64,000 nt of DNA from Melioribacter roseus (GTDB lineage Bacteria; Bacteroidota; Ignavibacteria; Ignavibacteriales; Melioribacteraceae): assembly GCA_020724265.1 (NCBI GenBank), contig DYHH01000004.1, positions 161,567 to 225,566 on the forward strand, given 5' to 3'. Numbering within the stretch: the stretch's first letter is position 1; each line of letters starts with the position of its first letter. The notes beneath the pieces are model-generated. The model was not told where the DNA came from. It did not search any database and saw nothing but the letters and a program-made list of their open reading frames with translations. This document shows positions 1 through 10,602 of this stretch, one piece after another. The translations under genes were made by a program, and so were the position numbers.

Positions 1-580
1 TTATATAACCGGGATGAGCAACAAAAGAAAGACCACCGGCATCGGAAATAATTTTCAAAGCACTTTTCGGTGAAACATGAATTTTTCTTTCATAAGCAGG
101 ACCGTTATCACCAATATACTTTTCAAAAGCTTCGTAAAAATTTGAGACTATTCCCAAATCCATCATTGCATGTGCTATGTGCGGACGACCGATAGCCGAA
201 CTTTGTGCAAATTTCATAACATCATCTAACGATATATTATGCCCTAACAAGTTTAGTTTCTTTACAATTCTTTTTGCACGATATAATCTTTCTTCTCTAA
301 AGAAAGAAAGGTACTTTAGTAAGTCCTCATTATTATGATCCAAAAATAAACCAAGAATATGAACATCTTTTTCATCAATATCTGTACTCAATTCAACCCC
401 GGCAATTACCCGGATTCCTAAATTATTACCGATTTCAATCGCTTCGTCTAATGCATTTACACTATCGTGATCGGTTATAGCAATAGTTGAGATATTGCGT
501 TCCTTTGCTAAGTTTATTAATTCTTCAGGAGAAAGAATTCCATCGGATTTGTTAGTATGTGTGTGTAAATCAATTCTCAT
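1..580 (-). CDS. PHP-domain phosphoesterase (TrpH/YciV-like), partial at window edge
   Basis: The reading frame starts at an ATG (578-580) and runs off position 1 without a stop, so about 193 N-terminal residues are visible. It opens with the PHP metal motif HTHT (His6, His8) and Asp13. TDHD and GVELS follow, then IGRPHIA and, near the cut end, AHPG. These are the metal-binding motifs of PHP phosphoesterases. The closest family I recognise is TrpH/YciV, which degrades 3',5'-bisphosphonucleotides and short RNA from the 5' end. It lies 8 bp after the stop of the Crp-family gene on the same strand, so the two are probably one transcript. Family is well supported; substrate is inferred. Confidence 0.85.
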   Translation of the reverse strand, partial: MRIDLHTHTNKSDGILSPEELINLAKERNISTIAITDHDSVNALDEAIEIGNNLGIRVIAGVELSTDIDEKDVHILGLFLDHNNEDLLKYLSFFREERLYRAKRIVKKLNLLGHNISLDDVMKFAQSSAIGRPHIAHAMMDLGIVSNFYEAFEKYIGDNGPAYERKIHVSPKSALKIISDAGGLSFVAHPGYI

Positions 581-588
581 TATTTTTG

Positions 589-1272
589 TTATGCAAAAGT
601 TTCACTGAATTTTTCATAATCAAGAATACGTAATTTTGAACCGTCCATTTCAACTAATCCTTTCCTGGCGAAAGCATGAAGTGTTCGTGATATGGTTTCC
701 CGGGAAGTCCCCGCCATATTAGCCAAATCTTGTTGAAGCGGAAGTTTTTCAATTTCAACTACACCTTGTTTAATTTTGCCTATATCATCGGCCAACTGTA
801 AAATAACGGTAGCCACTTTTCCTTCCGCATCTTTTAAAGAAAGAGCTTTGATCTTCATGTCAGCATTTCTAAGCCTTCTTGTCAGTTCACTTAAAAGAGC
901 AATTGTAATTTCAGGATGCTTATTTAGAAGATCGAGAAATTCTTTTCTCTGAATAATAAATAATTCACTATCTTCTAATGCAACAACAGTTGCGGATCGA
1001 TTCAAACCATCAAGTATCGACATTTCACCAAAGAAATCCGAATCCGTTAAAATACTCAAAATAACTTCGCGCCCGTCATTACTTGAGCGTGAGACTTTAA
1101 CTTTACCTTTAATAATTACAAATAGCGCCGTACCTATCTCTTCTTCCACTAAAATTACACTATCTTTGGTATAAGTTTTTTTGTTACCTGTCTGAACAAT
1201 CTGATCGATTACCTCAATTGGAAGATCAGAAAAGATTGGAACCATTTGTAAACATTCGCCAAGGTCGTTCAT
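589..1272 (-). CDS. Crp/Fnr-family transcriptional regulator
   Basis: 227 residues, the usual Crp length. The N-terminal cyclic-nucleotide-binding beta-roll carries FGEMSIL (Gly82, Glu83) and RSATV (Arg92, Ser93), the positions that contact cAMP in E. coli Crp, so nucleotide binding is possible. A C-terminal winged helix-turn-helix follows, with LANMAGTSRETISRTL as the recognition helix region at about 180-200. There is no N-terminal cysteine cluster, so an FNR-type iron-sulfur sensor is unlikely. AGAGAGG sits upstream of the ATG. It is divergent from gapA across a 228 bp region and precedes the PHP gene. The effector and targets cannot be told from sequence. Confidence 0.92.
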   Translation of the reverse strand: MNDLGECLQMVPIFSDLPIEVIDQIVQTGNKKTYTKDSVILVEEEIGTALFVIIKGKVKVSRSSNDGREVILSILTDSDFFGEMSILDGLNRSATVVALEDSELFIIQRKEFLDLLNKHPEITIALLSELTRRLRNADMKIKALSLKDAEGKVATVILQLADDIGKIKQGVVEIEKLPLQQDLANMAGTSRETISRTLHAFARKGLVEMDGSKLRILDYEKFSETFA

Positions 1273-2496
<1,224 letters not shown>

Positions 2497-2522
2497 ATTA
2501 ATGTGGTAATTATGTTTATCTT

Positions 2523-2557
2523 AAGACGCAGTCGAAATTATTTCACTGCGTCTTTTT
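2523..2557 (+). terminator. Intrinsic terminator after gapA
   Basis: Perfect 10 bp stem AAGACGCAGT / ACTGCGTCTT (2523-2532 with 2545-2554), 12 nt loop, then a T run. It separates gapA from pgk, so pgk is either expressed from its own promoter or by read-through. Confidence 0.85.
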
Positions 2558-2585
2558 AATATTGAGACTCTTAGTTGGAGGAGTT

Positions 2586-3782
2586 ATGAATAAATTATCA
2601 ATTGATAACGTAGAATTAAAAGGTAAAAGAGTTTTGGTTAGGGTCGATTTTAATGTCCCATTAGACGAAAATTTAAAAATTACTGACGACCGAAGAATTA
2701 CTTCTGCACTTCCTACAATTAATAAAATAATTAAAGAGGGAGGTAAAGCTATTCTTATGAGTCATCTCGGTAGACCGAAAGGGCAGCCCAAAACTGAATT
2801 TAGTTTAAAACCGGTCGCAGTTAGATTAGGCGAATTGGTTGAAACAAAAGTTAGATTCGCAGATGATTGTATAGGAGAAAATGTAAAAAATATTGTTAAT
2901 AAGATGAATGACGGTGAAGTTTTACTGCTCGAAAATTTAAGATTTCATTCGGAAGAAGAAAAAAACAATCCAGATTTTGCAAAACAATTAGCTGAACTTG
3001 GAGATGTTTACATTAACGATGCATTTGGAAGTGCTCACAGAGCACACGCTTCAACTGAAGGTGTTACAAAGTTTATTAATACTTGTGCTGCCGGTTATTT
3101 AATGCAGAAAGAATTAGATTATCTTGGCAAAGCAGTTGCTGAACCTAAGCGTCCCTTTACGGCAATTCTTGGCGGTGCAAAGATTTCAGGCAAGATTGAT
3201 GTAATTGAAAATCTACTCCCCAAAGTTGACAACCTTATCATCGGCGGTGGAATGGCATATACATTCTTCAAAGCAAAAGGTTTGGAAATAGGTACATCTT
3301 TATTAGAAGAAGATAAACTTGAACTAGCAAAAGAATTAATTTCAAAAGCAGAAAACTCAAGTGCAAAATTTCTTCTTCCGGTTGATGTTATAGTTTCGGA
3401 AGAATTTAAAAACGAATCACCTTCCGAAGCTGTTGATGTTGAAAAAATACCATCAAACAAGATGGGATTGGATGTAGGTCCAAAAAGTATCGAACTTTTC
3501 AATGATATTATTAAAAACAGCAAAACAGTGATTTGGAACGGTCCGCTCGGTGTTTTTGAATTTCCCAATTTTGCTAACGGTACTAATTCAATTGCCAATG
3601 CATTAGCAGAGGCGACATCAAACGGAGCTATAACAGTTATCGGTGGCGGTGATTCAGCATCGGCAATTAAAAAAGCCGGGTTAGAAGATAAAGTAACTCA
3701 TGTTTCAACAGGTGGCGGTGCATCTCTTGAATTCTTGGAAGGTAAGATTCTCCCCGGTGTTGCCGCATTAACCGATGCTTAA
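2586..3782 (+). CDS. pgk: Phosphoglycerate kinase
   Basis: 398 residues, typical for the family. It transfers the acyl phosphate of 1,3-bisphosphoglycerate to ADP. Motifs seen in order: RVDFNVPL (substrate-binding N domain), [32 protein letters not shown], the lysine-rich glycine loop [17 protein letters not shown], and the nucleotide site GGGDSASA with [12 protein letters not shown] near the end. The start at 2586 is chosen because GGAGGAG lies just upstream; an in-frame TTG at 2562 would add eight residues that precede this ribosome binding site. A second terminator follows. Confidence 0.97.
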   Translation: MNKLSIDNVELKGKRVLVRVDFNVPLDENLKITDDRRITSALPTINKIIKEGGKAILMSHLGRPKGQPKTEFSLKPVAVRLGELVETKVRFADDCIGENVKNIVNKMNDGEVLLLENLRFHSEEEKNNPDFAKQLAELGDVYINDAFGSAHRAHASTEGVTKFINTCAAGYLMQKELDYLGKAVAEPKRPFTAILGGAKISGKIDVIENLLPKVDNLIIGGGMAYTFFKAKGLEIGTSLLEEDKLELAKELISKAENSSAKFLLPVDVIVSEEFKNESPSEAVDVEKIPSNKMGLDVGPKSIELFNDIIKNSKTVIWNGPLGVFEFPNFANGTNSIANALAEATSNGAITVIGGGDSASAIKKAGLEDKVTHVSTGGGASLEFLEGKILPGVAALTDA

Positions 3783-3810
3783 ATATTCTTAATAAGAACT
3801 TTTTATAGGA

Positions 3811-3846
3811 AGAAGCAGTCTAACATTTTAGATTGCTTCTTTTTAT
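3811..3846 (+). terminator. Intrinsic terminator after pgk
   Basis: 13 bp stem AGAAGCAGTCTAA / TTAGATTGCTTCT with one G-T pair, 4 nt loop, then TTTTATTTTT. Strong rho-independent signal. Confidence 0.88.
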
Positions 3847-3897
3847 TTTTAGCTGATTCGTTTATTTTAATAACACTATTCACAAGAAGGTTTTTTA

Positions 3898-4839
3898 ATG
3901 GCTTATAACGATAGAGATTATTACAGACCATCGGGGTTCGGAGGATTTTCGTTCTTCCCGCCCGTAATTAAGAATTTATTGATAATAAACATCGTTGTAT
4001 TTTTTCTGCAGATGATTCTTAATAATATCAGCTTTGGCGGTTATCCAGGATGGTATATTATAAATAGATATTTAGCATTAAATCCATTAACCGGAATTGA
4101 TGCAGCCGGTCAAGCTTACAATTTTCAAATCTGGCAGTTGTTCACTTATCAATTTTTGCACGGCGGATTTATGCATCTCTTTTTCAATATGTTCGCTTTG
4201 TGGATTTTCGGGATTGAACTTGAAAACTTATTCGGTTCGCAGAAATTTTTATTCTATTACCTGATGTGCGGTGTTGGCGCCGGGTTACTTCATATTTTTG
4301 CTTCACCGATTTTTGATGCTATTAGTGCTCCTACAATCGGTGCTTCCGGTGCGGTATACGGAGTCTTAATTGCTTTCGCAATGCTGTTCCCGGATAGGTA
4401 TGTATTCCTTCTATTTCCGCCGATGCCGATTAAGGCAAAATATTTAATTGCATTTTATATTGTTATTGAGTTTATGTCGGTTGGAAGTGATAATTATGTT
4501 GCACATTTAGCTCACCTTGGTGGTGCTTTTTTTGGTTTTGTTTTTGTTTTACTTGATAAGAGACATAATTTCAATATAGAGAAAATTTTTAGATCTATTA
4601 AAGAGATGTTTACTTCACCCGGCAGTGATACAAAAGATAAGTTTAGAAAACCGCCTCGAGCTTACAAAGAAAAGACAATTGAAGATGCGGAATTTTATGA
4701 AATAAATACCGGGAATAAAAAGGAAGAAGTTTCTCAAGAAGTTCTTGATGAAATTTTGGATAAGATCAGTAAAAGCGGTTACCAGAATTTAACCGAAAAA
4801 GAAAAGAGAATTTTATTTGAAGCAAGCAAAAAAAGTTGA
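3898..4839 (+). CDS. Rhomboid-family intramembrane serine protease
   Basis: 313 residues with six or so hydrophobic segments between about 25 and 220. The rhomboid catalytic motif GASGAVYG has Ser150, and the partner His206 lies in AHLAHLGGAFFG. The HGGFMHLFFNM segment at 88-98 is the conserved loop-1/TM2 region. A charged cytosolic tail of about 90 residues follows the membrane domain, with a helical SGYQNLTEKEKRIL stretch common in Bacteroidota rhomboids. It cleaves membrane-protein substrates within the bilayer; substrates are unknown. The downstream lipoprotein gene overlaps its 3' end by 23 bp, indicating coupled translation. Confidence 0.93.
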   Translation: MAYNDRDYYRPSGFGGFSFFPPVIKNLLIINIVVFFLQMILNNISFGGYPGWYIINRYLALNPLTGIDAAGQAYNFQIWQLFTYQFLHGGFMHLFFNMFALWIFGIELENLFGSQKFLFYYLMCGVGAGLLHIFASPIFDAISAPTIGASGAVYGVLIAFAMLFPDRYVFLLFPPMPIKAKYLIAFYIVIEFMSVGSDNYVAHLAHLGGAFFGFVFVLLDKRHNFNIEKIFRSIKEMFTSPGSDTKDKFRKPPRAYKEKTIEDAEFYEINTGNKKEEVSQEVLDEILDKISKSGYQNLTEKEKRILFEASKKS

Positions 4840-5146
4840 TATTATTTTTTTAACATTGATTTTCTTTTCGCTCATTCTTTTGGGATGTAAGAAAGAACCC
4901 GTGATTGATAGGTCTACTCTTGTCAAAGTTTATGTTGAAACAACGCTTGCACAAAGTAAATATGCCGCTTACCCCGATTCACTACGATCTGCAAGAGAGG
5001 AAATCTACTTAAAGTATAATGTCACCGAAGATAATTATCATTCTACATTAAAAAGGATTGAACCAAAAGCAGAATATTGGGAAGGTTTTTTCAAAGAGGT
5101 AAAAAGCTATATGGATTCACTTAAGGCGAGAGGAAGTTTTGATTGA
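4817..5146 (+). CDS. Small lipoprotein, DUF4296-like
   Basis: 109 residues from a TTG start inside the end of the rhomboid gene. A signal peptide ends in the lipobox LLGC with Cys24 as the lipidated residue. The mature part (STLVKVYVETTLAQ, then KYNVTEDNYHSTLKRI) resembles DUF4296, a family of small helical lipoproteins in Bacteroidota of unknown function. The family call rests on recalled pattern only. Its 3' end overlaps the converging recQ gene by 30 bp, and no separate terminator is visible. Confidence 0.75.
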   Translation: MKQAKKVDIIFLTLIFFSLILLGCKKEPVIDRSTLVKVYVETTLAQSKYAAYPDSLRSAREEIYLKYNVTEDNYHSTLKRIEPKAEYWEGFFKEVKSYMDSLKARGSFD

Positions 5147-7708
5147 TTCCTTTGCTAAAATGATTCTGATTTCCGCATAACTTATCTGGCTGCCTAAATT
5201 TTGTTTCAACTCTTTTAAGTTGGTGATCCCGCTTTGTATTGCATCTCTAATTTTCATACTTCTTTTGTAATCAATTAGTGAATCAATAATTAATTCGGGA
5301 AAAAGAATTATTAGTGATTCAACCTGCATCGATACAACCGCCTCGGGGAGTTTTGTTAATTTAGAAATATCTTTTAAAGAGTAACGCTTTTTTACAAGTT
5401 CAAAAATTTGCTTTATGTTATCCGGTACTTTCTTTGTGTCTAATATTTTATTTTCGTCAAATTCTATTTTGTTTTCTTTTATCGATGATAATATATCCTC
5501 ACCAAATTTGTGGTACATTCTTTGTGTAAATCCTTTTACCGATAGCAATTCCGAAACTGTTGCCGGTCTTTTTTCGGCAATTGATTTAAGGACGTCATCG
5601 GGACAAATTAATTTAGGAGTTTGTCCGAATTTCATAGAAACTTCCTGCCGAATTTGTCTAAGTGTATTAAACAACTTCAAGTAAGGTTCATATTCTGATG
5701 ATTCTTCGGGTTTGCTCTCAAGGTCTAATTTGAATTCTAATTCGAATAACTCGTACTTATTTTCATCGTTTTTTATAATGCTACCGCTTTGCTGAAGTTC
5801 TTTCAAACATTGTTTTATCTGCTTTGATGAAAAATGCGAACAGCTTGCAAAGGGAGTATAAAAAATACTCTCTGCTTCTTCGGAGTCTCCCGATAAAATT
5901 TCTACAATATTATTTAGTGAAAGAGAAAATTCTGCTTCACTAAGTAATTCTAAAATCTTACTCTCTATAAATTCATTAATTGAATGATCTTCTTCACTAC
6001 CGGTACATATATCACATTTACCGCACGAATAGCTGCTTGCATCTTCACCAAAATATTTTAAAATAAATCTGAATCTGCATTCTTTTGCAAAGGCAAAGTT
6101 TATCATCTCTTCAAGTCTATTTTCTGCATGGGATTTTTGTCTGAGCAGATCGATCATCTTAATTTGCAGCTTTTCCTTTTTTACACGCGGTGTTATGATG
6201 TGAACCCCGGTTGATGAAGTTGGTCTGTCAAATTCAATCAAACCTCTGCTGTTTAAATAATCTAATTCGTTTATAACGGAGTTATTATCGACGCTTAACG
6301 TCTCTGCAATTTTGCTGATATCGATTTTTGATTTTTGTTCAAATGAAGAACTCCCGAATTCACGAAGTAAGATTAAAAGCAAGTCGGTTATAATTTCGTT
6401 GCTCAGATTGGAGGAATATTTTTTTAATTGGCTTGGCGATACAAGGAATTGGAAAAAATAACCGCTGTTATATCCGCTTTCATGTTTAATGTAACCTGAT
6501 TCTTCCAAAATCTTCAGAGAAGAATTCAATATTGATGAATTTACATCTCTTGTTTTTAAGTGAGTTAGAAGTTCATCCTCTAATCCAACCGGTTTCTCGG
6601 AAACACTTCCGAAAGCAATTTTGCCGTAATCGCAAACAGATTGATATACAATTTCAATTTGTTCACGGCTCGGGTAGGATGAATTAATTAAAAATTTGTG
6701 AATGTTCTTATCTTTTTCATCATACAGTATATATACTTTGGATAACTTGCCGTCTCTTCCTGCTCTTCCTATTTCTTGATAATAATTTTCAATACTTGAA
6801 GGTAAATTATAATGTACAATAAGACGAATATCTTTCTTATCAATTCCCATCCCGAATGCATTTGTTGCGGCAATTACCGGAATTCTATCCTTTGAAAAAT
6901 CATCTTGAATAATTCTTCTCATTTCATTTGAAAGTCCGGCATGATAATATTGAGAATTTATGCCATGCCGTCTTAAATATTCCGAAGCATTTTCGGCATT
7001 ACGCCTTGTTGAAGTATAAATAATGGCAGGTAATTGATTCGACTTGACGATTTTTAAAAGTGATTCATTTTTTTGTTTGCCTTTAATTACATTTAGTTCA
7101 AGATTGTCTCGTTCGAATCCTTTCACGAATAAAATCGGATCGGTTAAATTCAATTGTTCTATAATATCGTTTCGGACTTCGGGAGTTGCGGTAGCGGTAA
7201 ATGCTGCAATATTTTCGAATTCCATAAAATTCTTGAAGTCTTTTATCCGCCTATAACTTGGTCTAAAATTATGTCCCCATTCACTAATGCAATGTGCTTC
7301 GTCAATAAACAGAAATTTGGGATTTAGTTTTTTTAATCTCTCGGTAAAAAGACGGTTCTCAAGTTTTTCGGGAGAGAGATAAAGCAATTTAATTTTCTTA
7401 TTTGCCAAATCATTTAAAACTTTTTCAACCTCTGAGTAGTCTAAAGAACTGTTGATAAATGCTGCAGTTCTTTCGATTGAGTTTAATGAATCGACTTGAT
7501 CTTTCATCAAAGCGATTAAAGGGGAGATTACAATAGAAAAATTATCCGATGAAATTGCGGGCACTTGATAACATATTGACTTTCCGGCACCGGTTGGTAA
7601 AATTCCTAAAACATTTTTACCTGAGATAATTGCATCTATAATTTCTTCTTGACCGGGACGAAATTCTTTGTGTCCAAAATATTTTTCAAGTGTTTGATGA
7701 ATTGTCAT
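5117..7708 (-). CDS. recQ: ATP-dependent DNA helicase RecQ
   Basis: About 863 residues. The two-domain SF2 helicase core has Walker A LPTGAGKS, the DEAH box (FIDEAHCISEWGH), GRAGRDG and the aromatic-rich loop. It is followed by the RecQ zinc region (CRFRFILKYFG...CGKCDICTG), a winged-helix RQC region, and an HRDC domain (LRQIRQE... VLKSIAEKRP... KFGEDIL). An extra C-terminal helix-turn-helix region follows the HRDC domain, which makes it longer than the 610-residue E. coli protein but typical of Bacteroidota. It unwinds DNA in recombination and fork repair. I prefer the ATG at 7708; an in-frame TTG at 7717 is possible, and neither has a clear ribosome site. Confidence 0.96.
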   Translation of the reverse strand: MTIHQTLEKYFGHKEFRPGQEEIIDAIISGKNVLGILPTGAGKSICYQVPAISSDNFSIVISPLIALMKDQVDSLNSIERTAAFINSSLDYSEVEKVLNDLANKKIKLLYLSPEKLENRLFTERLKKLNPKFLFIDEAHCISEWGHNFRPSYRRIKDFKNFMEFENIAAFTATATPEVRNDIIEQLNLTDPILFVKGFERDNLELNVIKGKQKNESLLKIVKSNQLPAIIYTSTRRNAENASEYLRRHGINSQYYHAGLSNEMRRIIQDDFSKDRIPVIAATNAFGMGIDKKDIRLIVHYNLPSSIENYYQEIGRAGRDGKLSKVYILYDEKDKNIHKFLINSSYPSREQIEIVYQSVCDYGKIAFGSVSEKPVGLEDELLTHLKTRDVNSSILNSSLKILEESGYIKHESGYNSGYFFQFLVSPSQLKKYSSNLSNEIITDLLLILLREFGSSSFEQKSKIDISKIAETLSVDNNSVINELDYLNSRGLIEFDRPTSSTGVHIITPRVKKEKLQIKMIDLLRQKSHAENRLEEMINFAFAKECRFRFILKYFGEDASSYSCGKCDICTGSEEDHSINEFIESKILELLSEAEFSLSLNNIVEILSGDSEEAESIFYTPFASCSHFSSKQIKQCLKELQQSGSIIKNDENKYELFELEFKLDLESKPEESSEYEPYLKLFNTLRQIRQEVSMKFGQTPKLICPDDVLKSIAEKRPATVSELLSVKGFTQRMYHKFGEDILSSIKENKIEFDENKILDTKKVPDNIKQIFELVKKRYSLKDISKLTKLPEAVVSMQVESLIILFPELIIDSLIDYKRSMKIRDAIQSGITNLKELKQNLGSQISYAEIRIILAKESIKTSSRLK

Positions 7709-7779
7709 TATCAACAAATTTGGTTGTTGCTTAAAGAAAGTATATAATTAATGAACTTAAAATAACAATTACGGCGCTA

Positions 7780-8724
7780 ATGATTACTGTAGAAGTTTCA
7801 AATCTTACAAAAATATACGAATCGTCCTATAAAAAGAGAAGGATTACGGCATTAACAAATTTTAATCTGAGCGTTGAAGAAGGAACCGTCTTCGGGTTAC
7901 TCGGACCAAATGGAGCCGGAAAAACTACTTTGGTGAAAGTATTACTCGGAATTGTTCATCCTACCTTAGGTTCTGCAAAAATATTAGGACAAAATATTAA
8001 CAATTACGAAATTAGAAAGCGTGTTGGTTATTTACCTGAAAACCATAAATTTCCTCCATACTTAAACGGAGAAGATGTTCTAAGATATGTAGGGAAATTA
8101 AGCGGCTGCACTAACGATGAAATCAATTCAAGAATTGACGGATTGCTCAAACTTGTTAAAATGGAAAAATGGAAAAAAACCAAAGTTAAAAAATATTCAA
8201 AAGGTATGATGCAGAGGTTAGGGCTTGCACAAGCACTTATCAACAATCCGGATCTAATTTTTTTAGACGAACCAACCGACGGTGTTGATCCGATCGGGAG
8301 AAAAGAGATAAGAGATATTTTACTTAATCTGAAAAAAGAAGGGAAAACAATTTTTATAAACAGCCATCTTCTTTCCGAGGTAGAATTAATTAGTGACCGT
8401 GTCGCAATATTGAATAACGGTTTGTTAATTAAAGAAGGCACCGTAGAAGACTTAACAACCAATAAAGAAACATATTCTATCAAACTTACCGATGATATAG
8501 ATAAATTATGGTTTGAAGATAATTTTAAGGATTTTCATTTAGGCAACATAACGGCAAATAGTTTTGAAGTAAAAGTGTCAGATGAAAAAGAGTTGAATTT
8601 ATTAATTGACGAATTAAGAAAAGCCGGTAAAAATATTAAAGAAATTGTTCCTGTTAAAACTAGTTTGGAAGATATGTTTATTTCACTTATCAACGAATCC
8701 GACAAGAAGAAAACAAATGAATAA
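7780..8724 (+). CDS. ABC transporter ATP-binding protein (ABC-2 exporter type)
   Basis: 314 residues. Walker A is GPNGAGKTT, the signature is YSKGMMQRLGLA (SKGM instead of SGGQ, common in this exporter class), Walker B is LIFLDEPTDGVD, and the switch His lies in INSHLLSEVE. A C-terminal domain of about 90 residues follows, as in NatA/CcmA-type exporters. It overlaps by 8 bp the gene for a six-helix permease, with which it should form an export complex. The exported substrate is unknown. It is divergent from recQ across a short gap. Confidence 0.93.
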   Translation: MITVEVSNLTKIYESSYKKRRITALTNFNLSVEEGTVFGLLGPNGAGKTTLVKVLLGIVHPTLGSAKILGQNINNYEIRKRVGYLPENHKFPPYLNGEDVLRYVGKLSGCTNDEINSRIDGLLKLVKMEKWKKTKVKKYSKGMMQRLGLAQALINNPDLIFLDEPTDGVDPIGRKEIRDILLNLKKEGKTIFINSHLLSEVELISDRVAILNNGLLIKEGTVEDLTTNKETYSIKLTDDIDKLWFEDNFKDFHLGNITANSFEVKVSDEKELNLLIDELRKAGKNIKEIVPVKTSLEDMFISLINESDKKKTNE

Positions 8725-9538
8725 TATAATCGAAATTACAAAACAGACAATTAGAGAAGCATTCGCAAGAAAAATATTTATCATGTTTGCCGGTGTTTCC
8801 TCGTTAGTATTGATACTATTTGCAATAACATTTGCCGCTGTTGGCATTGATGATTTGAGCGGTTCAATACAAGTACAATCCAACAGAGATACAGGAATTA
8901 TGTATGAAGTTGTCGGAGCAATAAAACTTTTTATTGTTGTGCCTTTGTTTGGCGGCGGGTTATTTCTTTCAATTTTTTCTGCCTCATCCTTTATTCCCAA
9001 CATGCTCGAGAAAGGAAATATAGACGTTCTTCTTTCAAAACCTATTTCCCGTTCTCAGATTATCTTTGGAAAATTTATCGGTGGTACCGGTGTTGTTTTT
9101 GTGAATATTGCATATTTAGTTTTAGGTATTTGGTTATTAATCGGGTTGAAATTTAGTGTATGGGATGCATCGTTTCTTTTATCAATTTTTACTATAACAT
9201 TTGCATTCGCCGTATTGTATTCACTAATAATATTAATCGGAATTATTTCTCAAAGTTCTATTCTTGCAATGATGCTTTCGTATTTAATCTTTTTTATACT
9301 TTCTCCAATTTTAGACATACGCGATAAAATAATGATGCTTTCCGATAGTAAAGTACTCGAAATTGTTTTAGAAGGATTTTATTACATCGTTCCCAAAACT
9401 TCCGAGCTCGGCACCATCACAAGTAATATTGCCGTTGGAGGAGGTATCTATGACTACCAACCAATCTTTACCTCAGCCGTTTTTTTGATTCTCAGTCTTG
9501 CACTAAGTATTATTATTTTTAGTAAAAAAGACTATTAA
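8717..9538 (+). CDS. ABC-2 type transporter permease
   Basis: 273 residues with about six hydrophobic segments (first at roughly 20-45, last at the C-terminus). ITKQTIREAFARK at the N-terminus and the conserved ISRSQIIFGKF after the second helix are typical of NosY/ABC-2 permeases. The start ATG at 8717 overlaps the end of the ATPase gene by 8 bp; a longer in-frame reading from 8645 would lie inside that gene and has no initiation signal. It is the membrane half of the exporter with the preceding ATPase. Confidence 0.9.
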   Translation: MNNIIEITKQTIREAFARKIFIMFAGVSSLVLILFAITFAAVGIDDLSGSIQVQSNRDTGIMYEVVGAIKLFIVVPLFGGGLFLSIFSASSFIPNMLEKGNIDVLLSKPISRSQIIFGKFIGGTGVVFVNIAYLVLGIWLLIGLKFSVWDASFLLSIFTITFAFAVLYSLIILIGIISQSSILAMMLSYLIFFILSPILDIRDKIMMLSDSKVLEIVLEGFYYIVPKTSELGTITSNIAVGGGIYDYQPIFTSAVFLILSLALSIIIFSKKDY

Positions 9539-9648
9539 ATAATCAGTTAAACATATTAAATTAGCTCTTCGGGTGGCATAGATTTTGCCTTTTTATTTGA
9601 TTATTTATTAGAACACTTTGTCTTATATAGAAGAGAAGGAAAAGCGAA

Positions 9649-10584
9649 ATGGCTGACGACAAACTTAAACTTGAAGACCTTTTAGGAGATGTTCACAAAG
9701 TAGAAGAAGAAGATCGAATTGAATATGTAGCGATTATCGGTGCCGGTGTTATGGGGCAGGGGCTTGCACAAACTATTTCTTCTGCCGGACTTGATGTATT
9801 AATTATTGAAAAAGATCAAAAGCATATTGAATCTGCTCAAGAAGCAATTAAAACATCTATGAAACGTGAAATTGCCAGATGGGCAATGACTGAAAGTGAA
9901 ATGAAATCCATACTCGGCAGAATAACCTGGAATACCGATATTAATGAGATTGCCGATTGTGATTTAATTATTGAAGCTGTCGATGAAAACTTTCAACTAA
10001 AGAGATTACTCTTTAATAAAATGGATGAAATTGCTCAACCCGATACAATTTTCGTTTCGAATACTTCTACATTAAGTCTTACTAAAATTGCAGAAGTAAC
10101 AAATAGAAAAGATAAGATTATTGGAATGCATTTTCTGAATCCTGTACCGAAAGTTCCCGTTGTTGAAATTGTGAAAGCATTAGAAACTTCTGACAAAACA
10201 GTTACAAAAATGAAAAACTTTGCCGAAAAAATCGGTAAGACAGCCGTAGAAGTTTATGAATACCCGGGATTTGTTACTACCCGTGCAATTGTCCCTTTAC
10301 TTAACGAAGCAATGCATATATTATTAGAAGGTGTTGCAACTGCAAGCGATATCGATACTGCTATGAAACTTGGTTATGATTTTAAAATTGGACCTTTAGA
10401 AATGGCAGACAATATGGGTTTAGATGAAGTTCTAATGTGGATGGAGCAACTATGGGGTACGCTGGGTGAACCAAGATATAGACCGTGTCCAATATTAAGA
10501 AGACTCGTACGCGAAAGAAAACTTGGTCGTAAAACCGGTGAAGGTTTCTTTAAGTATAATGAAGACGGTCAAAAAATTAATTAA
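9649..10584 (+). CDS. 3-hydroxyacyl-CoA (3-hydroxybutyryl-CoA) dehydrogenase
   Basis: 311 residues. After an acidic N-terminal extension of about 25 residues comes the NAD motif GAGVMGQGLAQ. The catalytic set is present: Ser140 (SNTSTLS), His161 (GMHFLNPVP) and Glu173 (VVEIVK). The C-terminal dimerisation domain ends with GRKTGEGFFKY. It oxidises 3-hydroxyacyl-CoA to 3-oxoacyl-CoA (or the reverse) with NAD. There is no fused enoyl-CoA hydratase. AAGGA lies upstream of the ATG. It is 18 bp from ackA, so the two look co-transcribed, which fits acyl-CoA fermentation or degradation. Confidence 0.92.
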   Translation: MADDKLKLEDLLGDVHKVEEEDRIEYVAIIGAGVMGQGLAQTISSAGLDVLIIEKDQKHIESAQEAIKTSMKREIARWAMTESEMKSILGRITWNTDINEIADCDLIIEAVDENFQLKRLLFNKMDEIAQPDTIFVSNTSTLSLTKIAEVTNRKDKIIGMHFLNPVPKVPVVEIVKALETSDKTVTKMKNFAEKIGKTAVEVYEYPGFVTTRAIVPLLNEAMHILLEGVATASDIDTAMKLGYDFKIGPLEMADNMGLDEVLMWMEQLWGTLGEPRYRPCPILRRLVRERKLGRKTGEGFFKYNEDGQKIN

Positions 10585-10602
10585 TGGAAAGACGGTGATA
10601 AA

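Noticed and set aside
3119..3598. 159-codon open frame antisense to pgk
   Set aside because: Lies wholly within a well-supported gene with full motif content on the other strand.
8028..8483. 151-codon open frame antisense to the ABC ATPase
   Set aside because: Mirror of conserved motifs on the coding strand; no family match.
9575..9594. Possible terminator after the ABC-2 permease (GGCA ... TGCC then TTTTT)
   Set aside because: Only a 4 bp stem; too weak to call.
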